Positions 19,909 through 31,940 are shown, counted from the first letter of the stretch. The stretch: DNA of 64,000 nt from Nitzschia sp. DOCU1 (GCA_951394045.1 OX595995.1:1178001-1242000); one strand, 5' to 3'. A program made the numbers and translations. The notes: generated from the sequence alone by a model not told the origin.

Positions 19909-21639
19909 ATGATGTTTCGACAGTACAGTCTTGCTACTCGAATAACATTGTTCATCATGTTTTTCGTCTTACTCGGTTCGGCTACTGGCTTCTTTCGACG
20001 GGAGGACGTCTCGACTGCGCGGTCAAAGTCGACCTTTGATGATGATCCCCGCCACTATTCAGAGGTTCCGGAGGACGAGCCGTCGCCATTGACCAGAGAT
20101 ATTACAGGAGGCGCTCAGTTTACCCAAGATGCAGCATTACCGACTAAAGCGAATTTCGTCACTGCTACACCATCGATTAAGACGAGATACACCCTTGGAG
20201 TAAATCTTTCATCCGCTGTGTCACGAATAACTTCCTCGACGACAACGAAACGAATTGGCCACCATTTCAGGACTAGCAGCCAAAGGTCATCAAAAGAAAC
20301 GTCTGAAAGTAACAATCTTATGAAAACAACTCGACTGTGTGGAGGTGCCGAAACAGAGCAAAAAGCAGCAGGAGGTACTGCTCCGGTGGAAGGAAAAGAT
20401 GCGGGAGGCGCCAATCCTGGGAAAGCGGCGGCTGGCGCAGCGTTTCTCGGCAACCACTTGGACAATTTGCGAAAGAAATCATTGAATTTGCCAAAATCAA
20501 TCGCCCTGGGTAATGGTGGTCAGCAAGTAATGGAAAAAGTAAAGTCTGCCGCCAAACAAGCACAGCAAACAAGCTCCCGCGTCGTGCCATCCTTTGTGAC
20601 AACGCTGTCGCTGCTCTACACGGCAGACAAGGGAATTTCATTCTTGACATTGTATGCCTTGGCCTTGCTTGGTGCTTCCTGTGGATTTCATTTGTTTCTT
20701 CATTTTATTACCATTGGATATGCTTTGGGGATTGGACTACCCTTAGCCGTGGCTCTGTATGTTTACAATGTAAGCCAAAACAGCACCTGCATTGTCCAGA
20801 AACGCGACACATCTTGTACCCTCCTCACCCTTTGTACTACTACCCCTACTTTCCCCACGACACAGAAACATCCCGGCCTCCCACGGGCTACGTTCTTTCA
20901 TTCACTAATCACAGTCGTTTGGTCGGTACGCATGTTGGCGTTTTTCATTTGGCGAGAATACTTTAGTTGGCCAGCCCTTCATGAAAAGGTGGTTGAAATT
21001 CAGAGGCGAATGAGCATCCCCTTTGCTTCGAGACTACTTTGCTGGCTAGTTTATTCCTTCTTTTATTTGGCAATGATGAGCATGACCTGGAGTCGCCTGC
21101 AGCAAGGAATGAACGCCAAGTGGGGTCTTTTGGGAGGCCTTGGACTGCTTATGCAAATTGGCGGATTGGGCTTGGAAACGATTGCCGATTTACAGAAGAA
21201 TGGATTCAAATCGCACTATCGACACGCTTGGTGCAATGTTGGAGTATGGAAATGGAGCACCCATCCCAACTATCTTGGCGAAGGTCTCTTTTGGTGGGGA
21301 GCGTACATGAGCCACGGCTTTCACTCGATCCCCTACACAGTATTTGCGACCATTGGCCTCGGTTTCATCATTTCCGTATTGAAAGGATCGACACGAACAT
21401 TGTCCATCAAACATATGGAAAAGTATGGCGACCAGCCTGAGTTCTTTGAATTTCAACGCACTCACAGTATTTGGGGCCCCAAGCAATTTTGGTGGTGGCT
21501 GCATGGCATGGAACATTTATCGGAATCGACAGTTGCGGCGTACACTGCCACAGACGGAAACACCACCATTACTAATGTCACCAATACCAATACGTCGGCG
21601 TTGGAAGATAACACGACAGCGATAGTCGGTGCCTTATAA
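19909..21639 (+). CDS. DUF1295 family membrane protein (steroid 5-alpha-reductase-like fold)
   Basis: The DNA is open for 576 codons, but a 96-bp phase-0 GT-AG segment at 20770-20865 looks like an intron (donor GTAAGC after VYN, acceptor CACAG before KHPGLPRATF). Removing it leaves 544 residues. The N-terminus has a hydrophobic signal (ITLFIMFFVLLGSATGFF) that could be an ER or plastid-type presequence. Then follow about 170 low-complexity residues and several membrane helices. The C-terminal half shows the DUF1295 hallmark: VRMLAFFIWREYF, the STHPNYLGEGLFWWGAYM motif and a final KYGDQPEFFEFQRTHS region. Members are related to 3-oxo-5-alpha-steroid 4-dehydrogenases and ICMT-like enzymes; the substrate is unknown. 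The C-terminus ends in a Thr/Asn-rich tail. Confidence 0.83.
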   Translation: MMFRQYSLATRITLFIMFFVLLGSATGFFRREDVSTARSKSTFDDDPRHYSEVPEDEPSPLTRDITGGAQFTQDAALPTKANFVTATPSIKTRYTLGVNLSSAVSRITSSTTTKRIGHHFRTSSQRSSKETSESNNLMKTTRLCGGAETEQKAAGGTAPVEGKDAGGANPGKAAAGAAFLGNHLDNLRKKSLNLPKSIALGNGGQQVMEKVKSAAKQAQQTSSRVVPSFVTTLSLLYTADKGISFLTLYALALLGASCGFHLFLHFITIGYALGIGLPLAVALYVYNVSQNSTCIVQKRDTSCTLLTLCTTTPTFPTTQKHPGLPRATFFHSLITVVWSVRMLAFFIWREYFSWPALHEKVVEIQRRMSIPFASRLLCWLVYSFFYLAMMSMTWSRLQQGMNAKWGLLGGLGLLMQIGGLGLETIADLQKNGFKSHYRHAWCNVGVWKWSTHPNYLGEGLFWWGAYMSHGFHSIPYTVFATIGLGFIISVLKGSTRTLSIKHMEKYGDQPEFFEFQRTHSIWGPKQFWWWLHGMEHLSESTVAAYTATDGNTTITNVTNTNTSALEDNTTAIVGAL

Positions 21640-22324
21640 TGAGCTTGCAAACGGTCATTGGGGCATTTCAAACATAAAATAACCGTTTCGAAAAAATGAC
21701 GACCACATGGTCAAATGTCTGAGCGTTCCGGCCGTCGCATTGATTGTTATGTTCAGATAAGCAGTTAGTGCACTCATCTTTTCACCTCTTAACATGCCCC
21801 CAATGCTTGAATCGTTCCACCAAATGCAATCTGAATTAGCTGCCGCACCCTTTCTTGTTGAAAGGTTAGGAGTAAAGTTAATATCCATCAGCGGTCATTT
21901 TCGACGATAGCCGTTTCGATCTGAAAGCATTTTCCTTAGCCATGGTCGGTGCCCATTAGTTGCTAAACCTTCCCGATCCACGTTCCATCGACGTTTCGTC
22001 GTCGTCGCACATGCTTCGAACGACAACTATACAGCGATCTATTATCATCGACGTGTGAAAGATGAAAGATACCTTTTCCTTCCGATCATCGACCGACGAC
22101 GTCGACAAATCGCCGAAAAAATCTCATCGGTCGTCGCCAAAGCTTGAGATCTCCCATCACGAACTTACCACGTAACGTTATTTAGAAGGATTGTTTGCTC
22201 TATACGTACAACAGAACGACGGCTTAGTAACTAAATTTTAACGACCTTCATATCAAAACGAACAGAATAAGAGACAAAGTGAGCTATTTTATTGGGTGGA
22301 TCTGAAGGTATCTTTAGTGTAAGC

Positions 22325-22332
22325 TGACGTCA
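22325..22332. promoter_or_regulatory. Perfect palindromic CRE (TGACGTCA), candidate bZIP site
   Basis: TGACGTCA lies 366 bp upstream of the ACCase ATG at 22698. This is the canonical bZIP/CREB binding palindrome. Function is inferred only from the motif and position. Confidence 0.35.
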
Positions 22333-22541
22333 CTGCTTCCAAAATTCTACACCGCTACCATCGTTCATCTTCGACATCACAACATCTTGACACCCAGTCA
22401 AGTGCGTATGTGTTGTGTGTGATGGCTGCTTCCAACAACGACGACAAGCGCGATTGATTGCGAGACCGCCATCCCAAGCCTTCGTGGGACTACGAAGTCC
22501 TCGGTAGAAACGGTACGAAATCCGCCCGCCGGCCGCCCCAC

Positions 22542-22571
22542 ACGTCATCGCTTGGTACCATAGTTACGTCA
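22542..22571 (+). promoter_or_regulatory. Two further ACGTCA half-sites upstream of ACCase
   Basis: ACGTCA occurs at 22542-22547 and 22566-22571, 24 bp apart and in the same orientation as the half-site within the palindrome at 22325. ACGTCA is one of the CO2/cAMP-responsive elements reported for diatom promoters. The clustering is visible; regulation is inferred. Confidence 0.3.
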
Positions 22572-22697
22572 CAAATCCTTCAGAAATTGAACGGCACATC
22601 GATCCAAGAAAGTGGTCCTTGTGTGCGAGATCTTACCACAATTTTGACCATTTGTCGACTCACCTCTCAAGAGGTTGCCGTAGTCAAAGCATCCAAA

Positions 22698-25600
22698 ATG
22701 ATGATGTTTCGGCGAGGATATGGAGCAGCCTTGTTGGCCATTGTGGCCGCAAGTGTTGTTTCGCCGAGCAGTGCTTTTAATGCCAAGGGTAAGTGCTTTG
22801 AAATTAACCATGATGCGATGAGTTCTCGTCTTGGCGGGAAAAATGATGCGCGGAAAGATTCCGTGTGCGCGTAAAAGCTACGCATTCCTCTGGTAGCGTG
22901 GACTTCAATAGGGAATTCTAAATATCTCGACCATGGTGCGCGGGCTCATTAATCGGCCCGTTGACGACGATGTGTCATTCATTCATCTTTCTGATATGAA
23001 AGATGGGATTGTTGGCAAAAGCTACACTGTGTTTTATTTCTGTGTTATTTTCGCGTTGTTTTCATCTTTGGTTGGGGGCGTGCCTTTGTTGGTCATCGGT
23101 TTGGACTGTCTTCGTGCCAGATCGGCTTTTGTCGGCAAACTCGGATGATGACGACGTAGGGTTCCCTTTCCCGAACCACTTCGCATTCGGGTCGGCAGCC
23201 AAAATTCCGACGGCAGATCCTTCCACAATATGGACGGATCTTTCGAGGTGGATCTGCGAGACGAGAACGTATCTTAACCCGGTGATATCCATTCAGATGC
23301 GAACACCTCGCCCTATTACAGCCACTCATCGGAATTTCCTCTCGAAACGGAAAGTGTTTGTTCGTCATCCATCGTTTTCGTGTTTGTTTGACGGCATAAA
23401 ATGCACACACCACCTCATTCATCCCACCCATCGTACAAATCTTCATTCGAAAATGTGGCGCCTACTGTGGCTAACAATTTGTTTGCCGTTTGTCACTTCT
23501 TTTGTCCCGACAGCACCAGCTGCCTTTATTACAAATGCCTTTTCCAAGGCAATGAACCAGGCACAACATGCCGATCCTATCACGTCCAGTGCACTTTTCA
23601 TGTCCACCGTTGACCAACCCAAGACTAAGGCTGGGGTCAAGACAGTCGAACAGTACGTGAAGGAACGCGGAGGAAACCTTCCTATCAAGAAAGTTTTGAT
23701 TGCCAACAACGGTATGGCGGCCACCAAGTCTATTTTGTCCATGCGTCAGTGGGCTTACATGGAACTTGGAGACGAGCGTGCTATTCAGTTTGTTGCCATG
23801 GCATCTCCCGAGGATCTCAAGGCCAACGCCGAATTTATTCGATTGGCTGACTCCTTCGTGGAGGTTCCGGGCGGTGTGAACCGCAACAACTACGCCAACG
23901 TTGACCTTATCACCAAGATTGCTGTCGAGCAAGGCGTTGACGCTGTCTGGCCCGGTTGGGGACATGCGTCTGAAAAGCCCGAGTTGCCCACAGCCCTGAA
24001 AGCCAAGGGAATCAAATTCATTGGACCCACTGCACCTGTCATGAGTGTGTTGGGAGATAAGATTGCTGCCAACATTTTGGCCCAAACTGCCGGGGTCCCT
24101 TCTATCCCGTGGACTGGATCTTTCGGTGGGCCTGATGACGGTCCGCTTGTTGCTGAGTTGACAGAAGAGGGAACAATTCCCAAGGCGACTTTCGAGAAGG
24201 GAACTGCCCGCACTGTCGACGAGGCCATCGCGACTGCCCGTCGCATTGGCTACGAAAATGGTATCATGATCAAGGCCTCCGAAGGTGGAGGTGGTAAGGG
24301 TATCCGTTTCGTCGACAACGAAGAAGATTTGAAGAACGCTTACATCCAAGTCAGCAATGAAGTCGTCGGATCACCGATCTTCATCATGCAGCTTTGTAAG
24401 AATGCCCGTCACTTGGAGGTCCAGATTGTTGGAGATGAGCACGGAAATGCGGTCGCCTTGAACGGACGTGACTGCTCTACCCAACGTCGTTTCCAGAAGA
24501 TTTTCGAAGAAGGTCCTCCCACCATTGCCAAGCCTGATACCTTCAAGTACATGCAAAAGGCCGCCCAACGTTTGACCCAAAACATTGGATACATCGGTGC
24601 CGGTACGGTCGAGTACTTGTACAATGCCGATACTGATGCCTTCTTTTTCTTGGAGTTGAACCCCCGTCTGCAAGTCGAGCACCCTGTCACGGAAGGAATC
24701 ACCGGCGTCAACATGCCTGCTACCCAGTTGCAAGTTGCTATGGGTATTCCTCTCAACGCTATTCCGCAAATCCGTGCCCTGTACGGAAGGGAGGATATTT
24801 ACGGAAATGACAAGATCGACTTCATTGAAGAAGATTACAAGCCTATTGAATCCCACGTTATTGCTGCCCGTATTACCGCCGAGAACCCCGACGAGGGTTT
24901 CAAGCCCACTGCCGGAACCATCGAACGCATCAAGTTCCAATCCACTTCCAACGTCTGGGGATACTTCAGTGTTGGAGCCAATGGAGGAATTCACGAGTAC
25001 GCCGACTCTCAGTTTGGTCACTTGTTCGCCAAGGGTGCCAACCGTGAGCAAGCCCGCAAGTCCCTCATCTTGGCCCTGAAGGAAATCGAAGTGCGTGGAG
25101 AAATCCGCACCACTGTTGAATATTTGGTCGAGCTTTTGGAAACGAAGGAATTTATTGAGAACACCATTGATACTTCGTGGTTGGATGGTTTGATTAAGGA
25201 GAAGCTCATCAAGGTCGAGCAACCTGATGACTTGACTGTTACTTCTGCTGCTATTTTCCGTGCTTACCAACACGTCAAGGTACGACTACCAACAACTTGG
25301 GCGATTGTTAGCATGCTGTGGATAATGCGCTGACCCTTATCTTTTTCACCTGCAGGAGCAAACTGCTGCCGTTGCTGAATCGCTTGCCAAAGGACAAGTT
25401 TCCACCTCCGGAATCCCTGGAATCAACTCTTTCAACACTGAAGTTGCCTACAAGGATGTCAAGTACCCTTTCCACGTCGAACGATTGGCTGGAGATATCT
25501 ATCGTTTGACCGTTGCTGACAGCGTCATCGATGCCCGAGTTACCGAAACTGCTGAAGGTGCTCTCCTTGCTACCTTTGGAGGTGAGACCCACAGAATTTT

Positions 25601-28600
25601 TGGACAAGACGAGCCTCTTGGTCTTCGTCTTGTCCTCGACGGTGTGACTATTTTGATGTAAGTGTTTTTCCGTGGAGTCATCGGGGAATGTTTTGCTCCT
25701 TGCGCTAGCTCACGTACTGCTTCCCCCCAGGCCTTCCATCTTCGATCCTTCCGAATTGCGCACTGATGTTACTGGAAAGGTCGTCCGCTACCTGCAAGAC
25801 AACGGAGGTGAGGTCAAAGCTGGTCAACCCTACGTGGAAGTTGAAGCCATGAAGATGATCATGCCCATCAAGGCCACTGAGAGTGGAAAGATCATCCACA
25901 ACCTTTCCCCTGGTTCCGTTATTGCTGCCGGTGACCTCTTGGCTTCCCTCGAATTGAAGGATCCCTCTAAGGTCAAGAAGATCGTAACCTTTGAAGGAAA
26001 GCTTGACATTCCTGCGACTAACCTTGATATTGCGCCCAAGGAAGCCATCTCCAACATTCTTGCTGGTTACGCTGGGGAAACTGAGGCCGTTGTTGCCCGT
26101 GCCATGACAGCTGTCCAAAGCCTTGAAGAGGCCGCCACCCTTGCTGCAGACACCATCAATGAGTACCTCCGTGTGGAGAAGCTCTTTGCTGGAAAGTTGA
26201 AGGACGATGTTGTTCGCGAAATGACGAAGGCCAACGCTGACAACCTGGATGTTGTTATCGCCGAGAATCAGGCACATATGCACTTGAAGGAACGCAGCGC
26301 CCTTGTTCAGGCCATGCTCCGACAAGTTGAGACTTTCGGCGACCGATTCAAATCGACTGAGCTCCCCGAGAGCCTTGAGTCTGCTTTGTCCGAGCTCGCT
26401 CACCTCAAGGAAAGGGCCTACGGAGAGCTTTCCATTGCCGCTGACAACATCTTGCGCCTATCCAAGGTTCCCCCGTTTGCCGACCGTGTTGCCGAGCTCA
26501 AGAGCACTCTGCTCGATCCCGCGACCAACTTCGAACACTTGTCGAAGAGTCCCACTTTGTCCGCTGGAGTCGATCTATTGACTGCCCTTTTCAGCGACCC
26601 CGATGAGGCTGTCAAGCGCGCTGCCATTGAAGTCTACGTCCGACGAGTCTACCGTGCCCACCGCATCAACAGTCTGGATATGTCTGGAAACGACGGAAAG
26701 TTTTACTGTGACTTCACCTTCCAATTCAGCGATGTTGAGGCTGCTAAGTCTGTTGATCGCCAAGGACAGCTTGTTGTTGTTCCTTCCTTTGATACTCTTA
26801 AGGGCGACATGCCAAAGATTTTGGATGGTTTTGCCAGCAAGATCGGAGACAAGCCCACAACTGCTGGTGGACAACCTATCAACATGCTCCACCTTGCTTC
26901 CGCCAATGCTGCCGTAAAGGAGCCCGCTGAGATCGAGAGCATCATTGTTGCCGAGGAGAAGAAGCTCAACATGCTTGGTATTCGTACTGTGAACGTTTTG
27001 ATCCCCCACGAGAAGTCCGACCCATACTACTACTCTTTCCCTCAATGCCAAGGTTTCCGCGAAGATCCTTTGCGACGAAACATGCGCCCTACCTTCCACC
27101 ACTTGCTGGAGCTTTCCCGGTTGGATAACAACTTCGACTTGGAGCGCATCCCAGCTATTGGCAAGAATGCTCAAATCTACCTTGGTACCGAGAAATCCGC
27201 CAAGCCCTCTCGAGGAGGAAACCAGCAAGTAGTCTTCCTTCGCGCCATCTCTCACAGCCCAGGCATGGTCACCGAGAACGGTGCTCGCAAGTTCCTCCTC
27301 CAAGGGCTTGATGAGCTCGAGCGTGCTCAAGCCAACCAAAAGGTCAGCATGCAATCTTCGTCTCGCATCTTCTTGCACTCCCTCCGCGAGCTCGAGGACA
27401 CCACGCCCGAGCAAATTGCCAAGCTCTTCGGGGAAATTATGGGCAAGTTGAAGAGCTCCCTCGCTACCCGTTTGTTGAAGCTCCGCGTGGACGAGATTGA
27501 AGTCAAGGTCCGCCTCTTGACGACTGGCTCCGACGGAAAGCCCGTCACTCAGTCTCTCCGATTGGTTGCCTCCTCTGTCGAGGGAGAGTGGCTCAAGACC
27601 TCTGTCTTCCTTGAGCGACCTGATCCTGTCACCGGAGTTGCTGCAGAGTACTGCTTGGTCAGCCCCGATGGTGACTCTGGTGACATGTGCTTTGTCGACC
27701 CGTATGGAGTCTCCAACATTGTTCAGACCAAGCGTGCTGTTGCCCGTCGTGTCGGTTCTACTTACGCCTACGACTTCCTCGGACTTTTGGAAGTCGGCCT
27801 CATCAGCGAGTGGGCTCAATACTACAAGGATACTGGCAAGATGGGGGATATTCCTAGCAAATTGTTCGAGAGCCAAGAATTCCTCGAGGGAGCTGATGGC
27901 GAGCTAATGCTTGGAAGCCGCCCCATTGGAACCAACAAGATTGGTATGGTCGGATGGTTGGTCAAGATGAAGACCCCCGAGTACCCCGAGGGACGTGACG
28001 TCGTCGTCATTGCGAACGACGTTACCGTTCAGAGTGGATCTTTCGGTGTCGAGGAAGACGAATTCTTCTACAAGGCCTCTGTCTACGCCCGTCAGAACAA
28101 GCTTCCCCGCATCTACATTGCCTGCAATGCCGGAGCTCGCATCGGCCTTGTCGACGAATTGAAGGACAAGCTCAACATCAAGTTTGTCGATCCTGAGAAC
28201 CCATCCAAGGGCTTCGAGTACCTCTACTTGTCTGACGCCGACTACAAGGCTCTTCCCCCAGGAACTGTCGTTGCCGAGCAAAAGCCCGAAGGATGGGCCT
28301 TGTCCGATGTTATTGGAACCAAGCACGGAATCGGTGTTGAGAACTTGCAAGGATCCGGAAAGATTGCTGGAGAAACCTCGGCCGCTTACGACGAAATCTT
28401 CACTCTCAGTTACGTTACTGGCCGCAGTGTCGGTATCGGAGCGTACTTGGTCCGTCTCGGACAACGTGTCATCCAAATGAAGACTGGACCCATCATCTTG
28501 ACCGGTTACTCTGCCTTGAACAAGCTGTTGGGACGTGAAGTCTACAACTCCAACGACCAACTCGGAGGACCCCAAATCATGTACCCCAACGGTGTCGCCC

Positions 28601-29838
28601 ACGAGATTGTCGACGACGATCAAGCCGGTGTTGCCGCCATGATCAAGTGGTTGAGTTTTGTCTCCAAGAAGGTTGGTGAACTTCCTGCCGTCCGCGACTG
28701 TGCGGATCCTGTCGACCGCAAGGTCCAGTACCGCCCCACTCCTACTCCCTACGATCCTCGCTTGATGATGGGTGGTGATGGAAACCTTGCCGGATTCTTC
28801 GATAAGGGATCTTTCAAGGAATACCTTGGCGGATGGGGTAAGGCCGTCGTCATTGGTCGTGGTCGTTTGGGAGGTATCCCGATGGGAGCCATTGCCGTTG
28901 AGACTCGTCTAGTCGAACAAGTTGTTCCCGCCGATCCTGCTGACCCCAAATCCCGAGAAGCCATTCTTCCCCAAGCTGGACAAGTCTTGTTCCCTGACTC
29001 ATCCTACAAGACTGCTCAAGCTATCCGTGACTTTGCCAAAGAAGGCCTTCCTGTCATGATCTTTGCCAACTGGCGTGGATTCTCGGGAGGTTCTCGTGAT
29101 ATGGCTGGAGAAATCCTCAAGTTCGGATCCATGATTGTCGATGCTCTTCGAGAATACGAACACCCCGTCTACATGTACATTCCTCCTCATGGTGAACTTC
29201 GTGGTGGATCTTGGGTTGTCGTGGATCCCACCATCAACGAAGCCAAGATGGAAATGTACGCTGATCCCGAGGGACGTGGAGGTATTTTGGAGCCTGCCGG
29301 TATTACCGAGATCAAGTTCCGAGCTCCCGATCAGATCAAGATGATGCACCGATTGGACCCTACATTGAAGCTCTTGGATGCTGAATTGGAAGGAACCGAG
29401 TTCGAGGAGGCCCAACAAGACATTGTTGCCCAAATCAAGGCCCGCGAAGAAGCCTTGAAGCCTGTGTACTTGCAAGCCGCTACCGAGTTCGCGGATCTCC
29501 ATGACAAGACTGGTCGCATGAAGGCCAAGGGTGTCATCAAGTCGGCTGTCAAGTGGGAGGAATCTCGAGCCTTCTTCTACTGGCGTGCCAAGCGCCGAAT
29601 GTACGAGGACAGCTTTGTTGATCAAATGATGGCTGCTGACCCTAGCATGAGCAAGAATGCCGCCATGGACGTTTTGAAATCCATGTGCTCTGTTAAAGAC
29701 TTTGAAGGTGACAACCAAGGCGTTGCTACCTTTTACGAGAAGGAATTGGGCACAGTCAACGCCAAGATTGCCTCTGTGAAGATGGACGGTATCAAGGCCA
29801 AGATTGCTGCTTTGGAGAATGAAATGAAATCGATGTAA
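22698..29838 (+). CDS. ACC1: Multidomain acetyl-CoA carboxylase, plastid type
   Basis: Four exons are inferred: 22698-22788, 23514-25279, 25356-25657 and 25731-29838, giving about 2088 residues. The introns are 725, 76 and 73 bp. Exon 1 encodes a signal peptide ending SPSSAFNAK, close to the diatom ASAF plastid-targeting motif. The biotin carboxylase domain follows, with VLIANNGMAATK, EGGGGKGIRF and ELNPRLQVEHPVTEG. The biotin site is VEAMKMIM (Lys about 761). The carboxyltransferase domain fills the last third (NAGARIGL, GYSALNKLLGREVY, NWRGFSGG). The enzyme makes malonyl-CoA for fatty-acid synthesis. As I recall, the Cyclotella cryptica gene also has a long intron near its start and a 73-bp intron just before the biotin site, as here. 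An alternative ATG at 23453 is discussed in the findings. Confidence 0.95.
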
Positions 29839-30232
29839 ACGACGGCGATGAGGGGCTAAAGCAAAACGAATGAAGAAAGCTGAATTATACTATTATCATG
29901 CATGTTGTCATCAAAATAGGGGGAACGAGATCACTACAACAAACAGACTAACTGCGATATAACCTATTTTGATTATTATTCTTATTGCTTACTTTACTAT
30001 GATTCATGTTTCCATCCTGGTGCCCACGGTAGCCTCCTTCTCAACCTTTGCCGTGATTCCGTCCTTGTGCCCTTCCCGCAACCTTTGCCGCTATGCTGAG
30101 GAAACGCCGGAGTCAACTTTTCACACAACCTCGGGCCTTTCTGCCGTCGCAGCAAGAGTAGGGAGTACTCCAGTTTAAGTACGATACAGGAACTTCTACA
30201 TGATCCATTGCACTTTTTGCTTCTATGTGTTA
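29839..30232. other. Convergent 3' region between ACCase and ALG2
   Basis: About 390 bp of 3' sequence lies between convergent genes. A short plus-strand frame at 29969-30178 has no domain. Nothing else was seen. Confidence 0.5.
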
Positions 30233-31687
30233 CTACAACTCTTCGGAATTCCATGTTCGTGCGAGTCCACCAATAATACTTTCCTTTTCGTGCAAGACTC
30301 CGACGCCACGCAACAAGGCTGTCAACACAATCGCTACCACTGCCGCAAAGAGAGCATCCAACATGTAACTTCCCACTTTGGTCCACAAGGCATACCGGGG
30401 ACGATAGTCTTGTCGACGTTGCATGGCTAACTGTAGCATAGCTTGGAATTCTTGAGCTAATCGTTGCATGCCAAAGGTCGCTTCGACATGCTGCTTTCCG
30501 GCCTGGCCCATGGCGGTTGCCTTGGAGGGATTTTCAATCCATTCTTTCAAAGCTTCTCCAAAGGCTTGGGGAGTGGGTGACCGTAAAAAGCCAGTGGTGC
30601 CATCCACGATTGTTTCCATGGGACCTCCCGATTGAACCGCTAGTACCGGTGTCCCAGCATACATGGCCTCTAACGGCACAATGCCAAAATGTTCCTTGTT
30701 TGGTGTATACACCACGGCCAATGCTGTTTGAAACAACTCGGAACGTTGCTCATCACTAATGTCAATGCGAAAATCCACTTCAATATCCAACTTGGTCTTG
30801 ACCACTTGTTCCAATTCGGCCCGATATTCGACATTTTCCACATTTTTGGTATCATATCCCCCCGCCACGATCAATGGCGGCAATTTTAGGTCAGGATATT
30901 CTTCCTTGAGATATTGATAGGCATACAACAATAACAAAATATTCTTTTTGCGTTCAAACCGATTCAAACTGACAATGGGCGACAATGCCGTTTTTGGCCA
31001 TGGCGTTGTTGTTGGCCTGGAAACATCCAAGGCAGGATACAAGACGGGCAAGGCTTGTTCCACCGTCATGTTGTCTGGTTTTAAGCTCTGAAAGGTTTGT
31101 ACTACCGTCTCTCGTGTAAATTTGGAATTGACCACGACCAAATCGGCAACACTCATGGTGAATTCTTCCCAGCTATTCAGCAGGAGTCTATACAACTTTT
31201 GGGGCAAACTACTGCAGGCCTTGCGCAACAAGAGTTGATCGGGAAAATGACAATAAAACAAGGTCGCTGCCGAAGGCAATGCCGCCCATAACAGCGGCAA
31301 CGACGTGGGCAATACATCCACGACACACACATCAGCCTTTCGATGAAGTCGACAGACTTGCCATGTCAAATAGGCAATTCGTAGAGAGGAACACAAGGCT
31401 GTGCCTACTCCTAGAATAGTGGCAGGAATCCACGTTCCATAACGATAAACGGCATGTTCCAGAGCACCACCCGGTGCTACGGCGGCAAAGCAATGATGAG
31501 GTTCACATCGTGTTGTGACCAGCTCGACCGAGTGACCCAAGGATTGCGCCGCCGTTGCTAATTGTAACACCAATTGTTCGGCACCTCCAATGCCCAAATC
31601 TAAATGAATAAAGACGATATGAAGAGGCTGTACTTTTGGTGGTGGAATAGTAGTCGCAGTAGGAGTAGTTTTGGCCTTCTTTGGCAT
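30233..31687 (-). CDS. ALG2: ALG2-type alpha-1,3/1,6-mannosyltransferase (GT4)
   Basis: Single exon, 484 residues from the ATG at 31687 (MPKKAKTTP). The frame is open to another ATG at 31813, but that adds a stretch overlapping an ATGA repeat and is less like the family. The Rossmann-type start HIVFIHLDLGIGGAEQLV and the GT4 donor-site motif EHFGIVPLEAMYAGTPVLAV (E-x7-E) are clear. LFYCHFPDQLLL and SLNRFERKKN are typical of ALG2. The enzyme acts on the cytosolic face of the ER, adding the first alpha-1,3 and alpha-1,6 mannoses to the dolichol-linked N-glycan precursor. A hydrophobic segment near the C-terminus (ALFAAVVAIVLTALLRGVGV) may anchor it to the membrane. Length is normal. Confidence 0.9.
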   Translation of the reverse strand: MPKKAKTTPTATTIPPPKVQPLHIVFIHLDLGIGGAEQLVLQLATAAQSLGHSVELVTTRCEPHHCFAAVAPGGALEHAVYRYGTWIPATILGVGTALCSSLRIAYLTWQVCRLHRKADVCVVDVLPTSLPLLWAALPSAATLFYCHFPDQLLLRKACSSLPQKLYRLLLNSWEEFTMSVADLVVVNSKFTRETVVQTFQSLKPDNMTVEQALPVLYPALDVSRPTTTPWPKTALSPIVSLNRFERKKNILLLLYAYQYLKEEYPDLKLPPLIVAGGYDTKNVENVEYRAELEQVVKTKLDIEVDFRIDISDEQRSELFQTALAVVYTPNKEHFGIVPLEAMYAGTPVLAVQSGGPMETIVDGTTGFLRSPTPQAFGEALKEWIENPSKATAMGQAGKQHVEATFGMQRLAQEFQAMLQLAMQRRQDYRPRYALWTKVGSYMLDALFAAVVAIVLTALLRGVGVLHEKESIIGGLARTWNSEEL

Positions 31688-31940
31688 GATGAAACAGATA
31701 CAGCGTTGCTGCTTGGATGATGTAAATGAATGAATGAATGAATGAGGATCGATGATTGAGGCAATGAACACCACAGCGAAAGTGCCGATGCTACTAGCCG
31801 TTGCTGCTATCATACCTGCCGCGAAGGGAGAAGGAAATTCAAATCCTATTAGTCCAATTTGTCATCGATCTATCAGATGAGGCTAACAGACAAACAGACA
31901 GACAGACGATGAAGCGAAGAGGAGGTCAGACGTATTCCAG

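Larger units (their letters stand above)
21640..22697. other. Upstream region of acetyl-CoA carboxylase
   Basis: About 1.06 kb lies between the DUF1295 gene and the ACCase first exon. It contains CG-rich GACGTC/TCGTCG clusters at 21960-22150 and three ACGTCA motifs listed separately. No coding region is supported. Confidence 0.45.

Noticed and set aside
20770..20914. Alternative acceptor ATCACAG at 20914 for the DUF1295 intron
   Set aside because: It would shift the frame and lose VRMLAFFIWREYF; the CACAG at 20865 keeps phase and a sensible junction.
26575..27876. 433-codon open frame on the minus strand inside acetyl-CoA carboxylase (others at 23471-24349, 24371-25273, 25705-26403, 28999-29718)
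   Set aside because: They are exact antisense of strongly codon-biased ACCase exons, overlap one another in phase with the gene, and carry no domains.
31688..31813. Extension of ALG2 to the ATG at 31813
   Set aside because: The added 42 residues include sequence from an ATGA tetranucleotide repeat and do not resemble the family's short cytosolic N-terminus; kept only as an alternative.
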